Shown in pieces: positions 36,965 to 48,529 of a stretch of 60,000 nucleotides of DNA. Each line of letters opens with the position of its first letter. Within the stretch, counting starts at the first letter, position 1. The notes under the pieces are model-generated. The model worked only from the letters and a program-made list of their open reading frames with translations. It did not search any database and was not told where the DNA came from. Source of the stretch: Takakia lepidozioides (Eukaryota > Streptophyta > Takakiopsida > Takakiales > Takakiaceae); the NCBI GenBank assembly GCA_030704615.1, contig CM060734.1, forward strand, positions 14,696,001-14,756,000, in the 5' to 3' direction. The position numbers and the translations under genes are program-made.

Positions 36965-39900
36965 TGTTGATAGTGTGCGGCACCGCACACTGTTTGTGCC
37001 CCTTTTCTTTGCTTGTTTTTTATGTGAAAATGCTCCACTCCAGGAGTGTCTTGCAGGTATCAAACACACCTAATTTGAAGCACCAAACAGTCTGCGGCAC
37101 CGCACACTGTTTGTGCCCCGCTTCTTTTTCTTTTTTTAATGTCAAAATGTACCACACCAGCAGTGTCTGCCAGCTATCAAACACACCTAATTCGAGCACC
37201 AAACAGTGTGCGGCACCGCACATTGTTTGTGCCCCTCTTTTTTGCCAATTTTTGATGTCCAAATGTACCACACCAGGAGTGTCTGTCAAGTATCAAACAC
37301 ACCTAAATGGAAGCACGAAACAGTGTGCGGCACCGCACACTGTTTGTGCCCTTCTTCTTTGCCAATTTTTTATGTCAAAATGTACCACACTAGGAGTGTC
37401 TGTCATGTATCAAACACACCTAAATGGAAGCACAAAACAGTGTGCGGCACCGTACACTGTTTGTGCACCTCTTTTTTGCCAATTTTTGATGTCCAAATGT
37501 ACCACACCAGGAGTGTCCGTCAGGTATCAAACACACCTAAATGGAAGCACGAAATAGTGTGCGGCACCGCACACTGTTTGTGCTCCTCTTCTTTGCCAAT
37601 TTTTTATGTCCAAATGTACCACACCAGGAGTGTCTGTCATATATCAAACACACCTAAATGGAAGCACAATACAATTTGTGCCTATCTTCTTTGCTTGTTT
37701 TTTATGTGAAAATGCTCCACTCTAGGAGTGTCTTGCAGGTATCAAACACACCTAATTTGAAGCACCAAACAGTGTGCGGCACCGCACACTGTTTGTGCCC
37801 CTCTCCTTTGTTTTTTGTTTTATGTCAAAATGTACCACACTAGCAGTGTCTGCCAGGTATCAAACACACCTAATTCGAAGCACCAAACAGTGTGCGGCAC
37901 CGCACATTGTTTGTGCCCTCTTTTTTGCCAATTTTTGATGTCCAAATGTACCACACCAGGAGTGTCTGTCAGCTATCAAACAAACCTAAATGGAAGCACG
38001 AAACAGTGTGCGGCACCGCACACTGTTTGTGCCCCTCTTCTTTTGCCAATTTTTTATGTCAAAATGTACGACACTAGGAGTGTCTGTCATGTATCAAACA
38101 CACCTAAATGGAAGCACGAAACAGTGTGCGGCACCGTACACTGTTTGCGGACCTCTTTTTTGCCAATTTTTGAAGTCCAAATGTACCACACCAGGAGTGT
38201 CTGTCAGGTCAAAACACACTAAATGGAAGCACGAAACAGTGTGCGGCACCGCACACTGTTTGTGCCCCTCTTCTTTGCGAATTTTTGATGTCAAAATGTA
38301 CCACACCAGGACTGTCTGTCATATATCAAACACACCTAAATGGAAGCACGAAACAATGTGCGGCACCGCACACTGTTTGTGCCCCTCTTTTTTGCTTGTT
38401 TTTTATGTCAAAATGTACCACACCAGATGTGTCTGTCAGGTATCAAACACCATTGAATGGAAGCACAAAACAGTGTGCGGCACCGCACACTGTTTGTGCC
38501 CCTCTTCTTTTCTTGTTTTTGATGTGAAAATGCTCCACTCCAGGTGTGTCTTGCAGGTATCAAACACACCTAATTTGAAGTACCAAACAGTGTGCGGCAC
38601 CGCACACTGTTTGTGCCCCCCCCCCCCCCCCATTCAGGTGTATGTATTTGCACTGTAGCCCCCAGATCCTCTGTTTCATCCAGCGACCTCTTTCTACAAG
38701 GCTTCAATAATATGGCAATGCTAGCTTAATACAGTGTGCGGCACCACACACTGTTCGAGCCCGTCATCATTGGTCTTTAAGTCTTCGAAATGCAGGGCTA
38801 CACTGACACTGAAATGTCAGCACTTCAATTGATGAAAAGAACCATAATGGAAGCATGAAATAGTGTGCGGCACCGCACATTGTGTGGGGCCCCCTGAAAC
38901 AATCGTATTTGCTGGAAAGTAGGCCCCCAGCTCCTCTGTTTGAGTCCAATCACCTCTCTTTATCCCCTTTGAGTCGTATATAAATGCATGATGGAAACAG
39001 GGCTTGAAAGGGTGTGTAAAGGAGGCTAGAATCTGGGGAAAATGCCAGCTCAAAACACTGTGCGGTGTCGCACACTGTTAGTGCTCCTCTGAAACGATCT
39101 CTTTTGGTTGAAAATGCATCCCTTCTGCTAAGTGAAGATGTTTAGAATGAGGGCAAAATGGCATCACAAAACAGTGTGCGGCACCGCACACTGTTTGGGC
39201 TCCCTTGGAACGATCTCTTTTGGTTGAAAGTGGATCCCTTCTGTTAAGTGAAGATGTGTCGAATTAGGGAAAAAAGACATCACAAAATTGTGTGCGACAC
39301 CGCACACTGTTTGGGCTCCCCTAGAACGATATCTTTTGGTTGAAAATCTATCCCTTCTTCTAAGTGAAAATGTGTAGAATGAGGGAAAAATGGCATCACA
39401 ATACAGTGTGCGGCACCGCACACTGTTTGGGCTCCCCTGGATCGATATTTTTTGATTGAGAATCTATCCCATCAGGTGTGTAAAGCAAGCTAGAATCTGG
39501 GCAAAATGGCGGAATGAAACGCTGTGCGGCATCACACACTGTTTGTGCCCCCCAGGAACGATCTATTTTGGTTTAAAAGGGTTCCATTGTGGTGTGTATA
39601 AAAACAGGCTAGAATCCGGGAAAAATGGTAGCACGAAACAGTGTGTGGCACCGCACACTGTTTGTGCCCCCCAGGAAAGATCTCTTTTGGTTTAAAAGGT
39701 GTCCATTGTGGTGTGTAAAGCAGGCTAGAATCAGGAAAAAATGGCAGCACAAAACCGTGTGCGGCACCACACACTGTTTGTGCCCCCCAGGAATAATCTC
39801 TTTTGGTTGAAAATGTGTCCCTTGTGCTATTTGAAAATGTCTAGAATCCGGGAAAAATGGCATCACGAAACAGTGTGCGGCACCGCACACTGTTCAAGAT

Positions 39901-40345
39901 CCCCTGGAATGATTTCTTTTGCTTGGTAAGGTGTCCATTCCCCTGTGTGAGGCAGGCTACACTGAGTGCAAAATGGCATCACGAAACAGTGTGCGGCACC
40001 GCACACTGTTTCTGCCCCCTTGGAAGTCTCTCTTTTGGTTGGAACTTTGGATCTTCATGCGTTTTTATCAGGCTTCAAATGGCAGCTTCAAACAGTGTGC
40101 GGCACCGCACACTGTTTCAGCCCCTTTGTATTTTATTCACCCAACTCTGTCTGTCAGGCTTCAATCAACTTGTAAGCAATGAAGAGTCACTTTGGGGTAC
40201 AGTTTTTGAAACCCCTGTCAAGTGTTCTTTTTTTGTTTGGAATAAACCCATTCAGTTGTCTCTCTTGCTTCAAACAGAGACAAATGAAAGCAAGAAACAA
40301 AGTGCGGCACCGCACACTGTTTTGCCCCTCTCTTCATTTGGGGGT
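36965..40345 (+). repeat. Palindromic satellite, main array (about 117-bp period)
   Basis: About 27 copies of the near-perfect palindrome GTGTGCGGCACCGCACAC occur from 36973 to 40320, mostly 115-118 bp apart. Two linker classes are clear: 36.97-38.6 kb (TATGTCAAAATGTACCACACC and TATCAAACACACCTAA type) and 39.05-39.97 kb (GATCTCTTTTGGTT and TAGAATCCGGGAAAAATGG type). Both keep the same spacing, and TTTGTGCCCC and GCACGAAA flank the palindrome. Open frames across it (repeating TVCGTAHCLCPS or NSVRHRTLF) are products of the repeat. The array is interrupted at 40346 by gypsy copy B and resumes with a palindrome at 49903. Confidence 0.95.
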
Positions 40346-40650
40346 TGTCAAGTTATTTTACCACTAGTGTGAAGTTAGCTAGGAAATAGCTAGCTTTTAT
40401 ATATTGACATTTGGGATTGACCCAAGTGTCAATCCAGGGGCCAATATATGTTTGGGCACCTGGCGTTGTTATCTTCACGACAAATCACGGTGGGCTCATC
40501 TTTCTCGAGTTGAGCGTCACCGCGTCTAGCTATGCGCTGTAAGTGTCCCCATGGCGTGGGGTGCACTTGGCTCGACTTAATATATGAGTGATGTTTTCAT
40601 GTACAAGTATGTGAGTTTGAGAGAGCTTGTGTGCTTGTATCATTCTTTTT
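40346..40650 (+). repeat. 5' LTR (partial) of copy B
   Basis: It aligns with 49313-49620 from TGTCAAG to the CATTCTTTT tract. The CTAGTGG-rich second half found in the 3' LTR is missing here; a poly-T tract marks the break. A stem-loop lies at 40404-40432 (TTGACATTTGGG, loop ATTGA, CCCAAGTGTCAA). Confidence 0.75.
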
Positions 40651-42500
40651 TTTTTCACTCAAGAAAGATCAGCTCGAGTCTGTGAGTGCCAGGTTTGAGT
40701 TAGTTGTAGCACTTGTGTTTTCAGATCATGAGAAGCGGTTCAGCCTAGAGTGCAGGGATCCGTGCATGAGCCTATCCAAAGCGGATAGAGTGCAAAGGCG
40801 AACAGGATGCAGGTTTGCAATGGATAGAGAGGCGGGTAGCCTATGTTGAAGAACGGCGTTGCATAGCTCAACGCTATGGCAACCAAGTTTGGGCTTCTAG
40901 TGTGAAGCGGAGGAGACGCTGGCCACGAGTGGGCGAACTGGTGGTCGTCTTCTTCAGCTGCAGGCCGAGTTAAGGAGCTGCAGGAATGTGGGCTACGCAT
41001 GGGAAGCTAGCGTGTTGCAGGTTGGAGATGATATGATCAGCTCCAGGTAATTCTGCCCGAAACTACTAGTTGCGAGTAGATGAGGAGCAGCCGAATAGTG
41101 GAGCTACAAGGGGATGCATCGCAACCTGTTGGGAGCTTCAAGTCCAAGCTCATGAAGAGGTATAAGTGAAGAGAGGGGGCTGGTCCCTCTTGTGTGCAAA
41201 TCAGTCACTTGTGAAGCATGTGCTGAGTTGGAGTTTCAATCTGAAACTCAGCAGTGTAAGGGCTCCTGGAGTGGCAAGAGCGGGGCTGGAAGGGCAGCAA
41301 CGAGGCGCCCTAGAGCCAGGGGATATGCATGAGAAGTGCAGGTGCACCAAGTTTGTAAAGGTGTGTATTTTCAGATTCGTTTTTGTGAGCTTCATGAAGA
41401 AATGGAGCTTGTTGGGCAGCATATTGCTTGCTTGTTAAGTTTAGGGTGCCTCTGGTGGGTCGTGAGAGCCCAAGAGAGCATGGCAGCAGGTCTGGAGGCT
41501 TCGCAAAAGCCATAGCTCAGCGGCAGCAGGTGCTGGAGCAAACCCAGCTTGGGGAGAGCTCGGGAACGCGTGGGAACGCTCGGGAACGCATGGGAACTCA
41601 TTGGTAGTTCTAGGGAACGCAGGGAACAGTGGCCGTGATGGGCCGTGGGGGTGGTATCATGAGATACCATGAGCCCAGGCCGTGACTATTGACCGTGACC
41701 GTTGACCGTGACCGTGGGAAGCAGTGGTGCGGACACCACGGGTGGGCACGGTGACCAGATCGTGGGGATGGCGGGCCGTGAAGGCTCGTGGGCGTGGTAC
41801 CACGGGGTATCACGGAGCAGCCCATGGCCAACAAGTGCCTAGGGCGGGCCGTGAGGAGTCGTGGCAGTTAGAGCCACGGAAGGCCGCGAACAGGCAGAGT
41901 GAAAAAAAATAAAAAAATAAAAAAAATAAAAAATGGTTTGAGGAGTGTCTACAGGATGCTCTCATGGTCATGCAAGTGAGAGAAGAGAGGAAAAAAGAGG
42001 GTGTTGGGATGAGAGCGTGCTGGGGATAGGCATTGCTTTAGCTTCTCTTCCTCGTAGCTTTCCACCTTCTCTGTAGGCCGAGACCTTTCCGTAGGTGGAG
42101 GCAAGAGTCAGTCCGGGTTTGGGTTGGTTGCAGGCGACACTGTGGAGTTGTTTTTGGTGTGGGGGAGTTGTTGTTTTCATTCTTGTGTTTGGATCCCCTC
42201 CACACCTGCATGCTTGATAGTGCGCCATGCTAGTTTTGTGTGGGCGCTTGATTTTATAGGTGGTTGATTCAGGCTCGATCGCCGATCCAACCCTAGAGCA
42301 TGTTGTCGATGGAGAGGCTGGGTTGATGACCAGTCAGACCATCTTTGTTTCACCTGTGGTGAGGTTGGAGGTGATGACCAGCCAACCATGGGAGTGCCTG
42401 CGGTGGATGCAGGTGCAGGTCCAGGCTATGTTAGGAACCTAGTATTCCAAACCATAAGCCGCATCAGGTTCTCTACCTGGATACCTTATGGAGAGGGGAT
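40651..42500 (+). other. 5' leader of copy B
   Basis: A long untranslated-looking region before gag. It holds short GACCGTGACCGTT repeats at 41690-41720, GGGAACGC repeats at 41550-41625 and an A-rich tract at 41900-41935. I did not find a convincing tRNA primer-binding site next to the LTR. Confidence 0.5.
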
Positions 42501-44090
42501 TAGAGACATGTTCATGACCGGTTGAGTGACATTTTGTCAACACGGAGGTGCCACTAGTTGCTGGGGAAAGTGCCAATACGAGCACTAACGATACTAGCGG
42601 GTATACGAGACGAGGTGTGCGGTTTAGGCCACCTTCACCTCCCGTGTCTTCTACGGAAGGTTCTGATTTGGATTGTGAATCAGGAGGACTCACACCGGCG
42701 GTGCAAGTTGTTTCATTGCCATTGTTGTGGGACACAATGGAGGAGATGTATGGAGCCACCAAGGGGCCACGAAGGTACTCTGGGGCGGTGAACACCATTG
42801 AGTTGGATGATTTTATCCAAGAGTTTGATAGTTGATGTGACTTGCAGCAAATGCGCAATCCACAACTGTTTACGCCTTTCATGGCATGGAAGGGGCTGTT
42901 TCAGCACCTTGAGGGGCCGCCCATGGATGATTACCATGAGTTTAGGTGGGGGCACGATGTTGAGATCGAGGAGTGGAGGATATAGTGGTCACCCGACTAT
43001 GTCTCCATCACTAGAAGCATTAGAGGCACAAGGGCAGTAGCCACACCGGCAGCTGTAGCTGCAACAACAGCTTCCACGAGCAGTAGTGGGACTAGTGGTA
43101 CAACAACTACGACGTCCACCCAAGCTACTGCTGCACCAGCACCAGTGGCCATGCCTGCCTTCAACCCTGTTGTGGAGTTCTTCGAAGAGTTGAGAAGGAA
43201 CTACCAAGGGGTGAGGACAGAGAAGTTGAGGAGCTTGCAAGAGTTCCAGAGGAAGCCTACTGAGAGCTTGAGGGAGGCTCTCACTCGCATGAGGCGCTTG
43301 ATTAATGTAACCCAAGGGGTTACGAAAGCTCAGGCAGTCCAATTCTGGTACAGGATATTGGACAAGGAGCTGAGGAGAAGGGTGCGGGATGCAACTCTCC
43401 TACGAACGGCTCAACCCACCTTAATAAATGTGTTTTTGCTAGCACAGCGGATAGAACTCAACATGGTGGAGGAACGAGTGGTCATGGTGGGATTTGCTAA
43501 GGAGGCACCACGGGGTAGTGGTGCTCCTAGCCAGCCACTATCTCAACGTGCTCAAGGCAACAAGGGGGCTCAGGTGAAGCCCAGGAAAGGACAGAGAGGA
43601 CCTCAGATGCAGGGGTCACTCCCTTCATTTGCAAGCCAACAACGGGCAGATGTGGTGTGCTAGACATGTGGAGGACCCCATGTCAAGAAGGATTGCCCAG
43701 AGGGAGGCAATGGTTTGGCACCGGCACAGCCTGCACAGTTGCAGTGTGGGCATTGTGGCAAGTACGGGCATGGAGAAGCCCAGTGCTATGGTTTGCATCC
43801 TGAGTTGCGCCCAGGCCAGTTCCAAGGGAACAATGCTGGCCGGGGGCGAGGTGGAGCAGCCCAGAGAGAACGAGGTGGCCAGGCGCAAGGTGCAGGCCAA
43901 GAGCAAGCTCAACATGGCCAAGGACGCGGAGGTCAGGGTGTTGACCAAGGCATGGCCAACCGGCTTCAGCAGCTAGAGCATAGGCTCGCTGCCATGGCCA
44001 CAGCTCAGGTGGTACCGACTCCAAGGCCGGATGGTCCACCTCCTGTTCCTGAGGGAGGAGACATGAGAGGCATGGGATTCATGTGCGGGG
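42500..44090 (+). pseudogene. Gag of copy B
   Basis: From about 42550 the frame reads an acidic N-terminus and (after TGA near 42834 and a shift) a capsid segment with FNPVVEFFEELRRNYQGV, FQRKPTESLREALTRMRRL and VQFWYRILDKELRRRV. Two zinc knuckles follow (TCGGPHVKKDCP and CGHCGKYGHGEAQC), then a Gln/Gly-rich tail. From 43145 the frame is continuous except for a TAG at 43662 where copy A has TGG. Gag is in frame 2, whereas the following pol region is in frame 0, so expression of pol would need a frameshift or separate initiation. Confidence 0.85.
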
Positions 44091-44250
44091 CAGCACTACC
44101 ACTAGTGAGGGGTGTCACTACCACTACCACTAGTGAGGGGTGCCATTACCACTACCACTGTGGGTGGGGCACCACTACAACTAGTGCCGGGCAGCACTAC
44201 CACTACCACTACCACTATGTGTGGGGCAGGACTACCACCGGTGCAAGTGG
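44090..44250 (+). repeat. CACTAC simple repeat in gag-pol junction
   Basis: Repeated ACTACCACTAGTGAGGGGTG and CACTACCACTACCACTA units occur. This is low-complexity sequence at the point where gag gives way to the pol frame. Confidence 0.7.
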
Positions 44251-44809
44251 AGTCAGCTGCGGCAATGACTCGAGGAGCAGCACAAGTTCCTGAGCCACGG
44301 GGTGCGGAGATGGAGTTGGATCCACAGCGTGGGGAGGCAAGCCGTCAGGCCAGGTTTCCTCGATCATTCACATTGGCGGAGACAGTGTTGACGCCGTCCA
44401 TGGCACCTAGTTCTCGCCCGACTGTTACCGAGGTGGAGGTTACTATACCATTGGGGAGAGCTACACGGGCAGCACCACTACCTAGTGTTGCCAAGGCTAC
44501 GGCAACTAGTGTGCTGCTGGGGACGGCCACATTTGTGTGTCAGGCTCCATTGTTCTCGACTACCATGATTGCAACGCCGGGGGTAAGACCAGCTGAGGTG
44601 TTCAGGCTGGCAGCAACATTCTGTGAGAGTGGGGAGATAACTTCATCTTCTGCGGAGATAGTGGGAGGTGTAGTACCGGAGGGATCCTCGGATTTGAGGG
44701 TCAAGACTGCCATGGTGGCGCCATGGCAAGCTGCAGCTGCCAGGTTGATGGAGCTGCTAGCTAGGCCAGCCATTGAGTGCGCCATGGTGACACCTGGAGT
44801 TGTCATGTT

Positions 44810-45300
44810 AGACAACTAGGATGGCAGTTTCTATTTGAGTGGACTAGCAGGCAAGAGGTACCGGCCACTGCGGGTCTTGTTGGACTCGGGAGCTCAGCCA
44901 TTGATGTTGGGCAGAGCTGTTATTGCAGGCTTGGGCCTCACGGAGGCGGATATAGAGCCGTGCCCTTTCTAGATACAGACATCTCTAGGAGGATCAGAGC
45001 AGGCTTGGGGCATGACATGGCGTGAGTTGGCTATTAGACTGCAGCCGAATCATGCTACAAACGGCTCAGTGATGAGAGCCAAGGCCATTGTGACAGACGC
45101 GGTCTCGTACGATGTCCTTGTTGGTGGGGCAATGTTGTACCCCATGGGCTTCACCCTAGATTTTTGGGAGGAGTCAGCTTCCTATAGGCCTAGATGGCAG
45201 TCAGGGGAGAGCCGGCATGTGCAGCTCCTTGTGACGTTTATAGGAGGAGTTGCGGTTGCCCAACGAGGCAAGATGCCGACACTGGCAGCATTCACAGCTC
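44810..45300 (+). pseudogene. Aspartic protease region of copy B
   Basis: Frame 0 encodes LRVLLDSGAQPLMLGRAVI with active-site Asp at 44883-44885, then GLGLTEADIEPCPF and TDAVSYDVLVGGAMLYPMG. Two TAG codons (44817 and about 44970) interrupt it; copy A has CAG at the first. Protease would process Gag-Pol. Confidence 0.75.
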
Positions 45301-45549
45301 CAGTGCCTTGGCTTGGAGAATTATTGGATGACAACACTCATTCAGAGGATGTGTTACCTCCGGGAGAGCAGGATGACATGCATGGTATGGCGGAGTTGCC
45401 TGCCATGGTTGCTCATACTCCATTGTGGGGCTCGAGCAAGGATTTGAAGTGGGTTGCTGATCGACGGGTGCAACAAGCCTGGGTAGAGGCTTTTGTACCG
45501 TCAGGAGAGGAGGACAGTGCGGGGATTGCACCAGGACCACCTCAGTTGT

Positions 45550-46560
45550 CACCATTGGACACCACACCGATCGTGTGGCAGTGTCCAAATGAAGGCATTT
45601 GCCTTCTGGACTTGTTTGGCGGGATCAACACCGGATTGGCTGCTGTGCTACAGGTAAGTGTATGGGTACGGCGTTACTTGTATGTGGAGAAGGATGAGAC
45701 TGCATGATGCATCTCACTCCGTCATGTTGCTCAGTTTGTGCAGCAGTACCCTGAGTTGTTGCCGGTGTGTGCGGTTCGTGGATATCATCAGGCCTTGCCA
45801 GCAGACATTTCGTTGCTGGGGGCGCAGGATTTGGAGCGGGTTGGCTCTATTGATCTGGTAGTGGCAGGTTGGCCCTGCCAAGGGCATTCATTAGTCGGGC
45901 ATGGCAATGGATTGCGAGACTCGAGATCGGGTCTGTTTTGGGAAATGATGCGGGTTTTGCGCCACTTACAGCTTCATCAAGCTGTATCTCCAGCATACAT
46001 CTTGGAGAATGTGCCACTGATGGACAATTCTCGGGCCAGGGTGATGGCCAGTGTGTATCAAGTCTAGTTGTGGCTTGGATCAGCAGTGTTGCTAGATGCA
46101 GTTGCAGTGGGATCACGGACTCATCGTCCACGGCTATGGTGGACTAACTTGATGCCACCCGCACTGCTCAAGCGTGCATTTGATGGGATGCAGCGGCCAG
46201 CACACCTCATAGTGGATAACATTTTGGACACAGGGAGGCAGTCTTAGCGTGTGAGACACGATGACCGTTCGCCTTTGGTAGTGGTCAACAAGATAGGTCA
46301 ACCACAAGCAGCACTACCTACACTGCTTAGCTTCCCAGGATCACATGCTTTCCGGGATAGTGGAGCTGGCCTCCTGTGGGATGCTCAGCTGCAGCAGTTA
46401 GTGGAGCCTAATGCCGACGAGCGAGAGCGGGCTATGGGTTTTTCCACTGGGACCATGGCGGTGTCTTCTCTTTCTGAGGCATCACGTCGTCAGGTGTTGG
46501 GGCAAACGATGGATCTCAATTGCTTGACCTGGATTATCAGCTTGGCTATGGTTGAGCAAC
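45550..46560 (+). pseudogene. C5 cytosine-DNA methyltransferase domain of copy B
   Basis: Frame 0 carries a full set of C5-methyltransferase motifs. Motif I is LLDLFGGINTGLAAVL (45604-45650). Motif IV is VVAGWPCQGHS (catalytic Cys codon 45876-45878). A motif V-like SGLFWEMMRVLRHL follows. Motif VI is YILENVP (about 46000). Motif VIII is THRPRLWW (about 46125). Motif IX/X-like ERERAMGFSTG and RQVLGQTMDLN extend to about 46530. Such enzymes transfer a methyl group from S-adenosylmethionine to cytosine C5. The frame is unbroken except for stops at 45705 (TGA), 46065 (TAG) and about 46246 (TAG). Where copy A can be compared these arose by C-to-T or G-to-A change. The domain lies between protease and RT. 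Motif I differs from the usual FAGxGG form. Its target specificity cannot be read from sequence. Confidence 0.92.
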
Positions 46561-46869
46561 GTAGAGTGCGGAGTGCACTTCCCCTGACAGTCTCTCTGCC
46601 TATCAAGACGGTACAGGCAGTGAGTGGGGGCGAGCCGATGAGGACCACGGGGTGTAGACATCCATGGCACACGTGGGAGGTGCTCGAGGTTCAAAGGGAG
46701 TTGGCAGCCAAGGCGGCTATGATGGATGAGGTTGGGGATTCTTTTCGGGTCGAGGAGGTCCTCAAGGATGAGATGATGGGGCAGGATGAGGCCTTATCAT
46801 TGACTGAGCAGGCAGGGAGTACTACTCATGAGGTTGCGGCATAGCAACCACGGGACACGTCTCCTACCT

Positions 46870-47110
46870 CTAAGTCTGCTGGACTTAAGGTTGCAGTTAC
46901 GAAGGACAATTGGGAGCCTAACATTGGAGCCATTGTCACTGGAGGAGAGAGACGACGTATACGGCGGTTCCTGAGGGCTTACAGGAATTGCTTTGCCTCT
47001 CGTGCTACGGTGGAGGAGCATGAGAGACATGTTCAGGTTGTGCATCGACTGGGTTTGGTCAATAGGGATACGGATGGATTGAATTGCAATCCATGCACGA
47101 GCCAGCAGGA
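46870..47110 (+). pseudogene. RT/RNase H deletion junction in copy B
   Basis: The pre-RT linker (RRRIRRFLRAYRNCFA) is joined directly to RATVEEHERHVQ, a segment that lies after the YIDD box in copy A, and then to VVHRLGLVN, the end of RNase H. All three pieces remain in frame 0. The RT palm and the RNase H active site are gone. The second join lies within CAGGT-TGTGCATCG sequence shared by both parents. Confidence 0.8.
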
Positions 47111-47329
47111 TGACACAGGAGCTCTGTGGCATGGTGAGACGGACGAGGAGATGGTGCCGGGATGGCATGCATCTGCCTTTTTGTGTATCTTGGCATCGGG
47201 AGGTCAGGTTGGACCTACAACAGGGATGACTGTAGACGGAGTGTCTGAGGACCCTGAGGCTAGAGATGAGCCAGGTGGTGCCAGAGATATACATGAGGAT
47301 TCGGTTGTGTGTGGACTACCTCTGCACTG

Positions 47330-48480
47330 GAGACACGGCAGCTAGTGTGACTGCCAAGGAGAGGGATCGGATCCTGCAACGAGCCAAGAGGTTCAAGTGG
47401 GAGGGGATACACCTGCTTCGAGTGTGGGAGGATGGTCGGGTGAGGATCGTGCCTCACCCAACACAACGTGCACGGTTAGTGCGGCATGCCCATGAGGAGT
47501 TGGGGCATTTTGGAGTGCGACGCACTCATAGTCTACTGCAGGGGCAATATTGGTGGCGTGGTATGCACACAGAGGTGCAACAATTTGTGGCTAGGTGCAT
47601 TGTGTATGACAGGGTGCGTGCTTCATTCAACGCCCCTACACCACAGTTGCATCCTTTACCCATCATGGGATTGGGCTACAGGTGGAGTCTTGACTTCGCA
47701 GGGCCGTTACCACTGACAATGCGCCACCACAGATATGTGTTGGTGATGGTGGAGCACTTCTCCAAGTGGATTGAGTTGGTTCCATTGCCTGACAAAGCTA
47801 GTGAGGGGGCTGCGTATGCATTCCAGGATCGTGTGCTTAGCCGCTTCGGTGCTCCAGTTGAGGTACTCACGAACCAAGGGAGAGAGTTCTTGGGGGAGTT
47901 TCAGGCTTTGTGTGATAAAGCCTTGATAGACCACCGTACCACTTCTCGGGATCATCGTGAGGCCGATGGCTTGGCAGAGAGAGTGGTGCAGACAGTGAAG
48001 AGGGGTTTGCGCAAGTATGGCTTGCAAAAGAGACACCTAGGAGATTGGGATCTTCAGGTACCTTGGTTAGCCATGGGCTACAGGTTTAGCAACCAAGCAT
48101 CACTTGCCTCCTTCTCACCATATTTCCTTCTCTTTGGCCGAGAGCCAGATTTGCCTGCGTCTATTCACAGGGAGGCTGCAATAGTCCTCAACCTTGATGA
48201 TCCGGATGTGTGGACACAAGCATGTGCCCAGCGGGCAGAGTTGTTCAAGAGGGTCATGCCTATGGCTTTTGAGAACCTTGCTATTGCCCAACACCGAGAC
48301 ACATTGAGGTATGCTACTATACGTGGAGGGGGATATCGGCCAGGTGTTCGGCGTTTCCACCCTGGGGACTATGTGTATCTGCAGCAGACAACGCCTACGA
48401 CCTTGGATGTCACAGCAGGACGTGTGATTCTAAGGGTCAGGGAGGTGTTGCCTTCAGGAGTGTTGATTATGGAGGGTTGA
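47330..48480 (+). pseudogene. Integrase of copy B
   Basis: An open frame of about 1.15 kb to TGA at 48478 encodes HAHEELGHFGVRRTH and CIVYD (zinc module with the last Cys changed to Tyr), DFAGPLP, LTNQGREF and ADGLAERVVQTVK. A long C-terminal domain follows with FSPYFLLFGREPDLP and FHPGDYVYLQQ. The second catalytic Asp is Asn (GAC to AAC relative to copy A), so catalysis should be lost. It enters from the preceding pol frame by a one-base insertion near 47312. Confidence 0.88.
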
Positions 48481-48529
48481 GATGGCATGGTATGGAAGGA
48501 CCATGTGCGCCATGTCACCTTCCACATGT

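Noticed and set aside
36964-38658. Long open frames rich in TVCGTAHCLCPS, KQCAAPHTVCAPL or NSVRHRTLF
   Set aside because: They are translations of the satellite in three frames, present on both strands. The periodic peptide follows from the DNA repeat.
36965-40345. Regular palindromic repeats resembling a CRISPR array
   Set aside because: Linkers are themselves repeats rather than unique spacers, the period is about 117 bp, no cas genes are present, and the surrounding genes have introns. It is a eukaryotic satellite.
41876-41940. A-rich tract as a possible LINE poly-A tail
   Set aside because: It lies inside the leader of gypsy copy B with no LINE sequence upstream.
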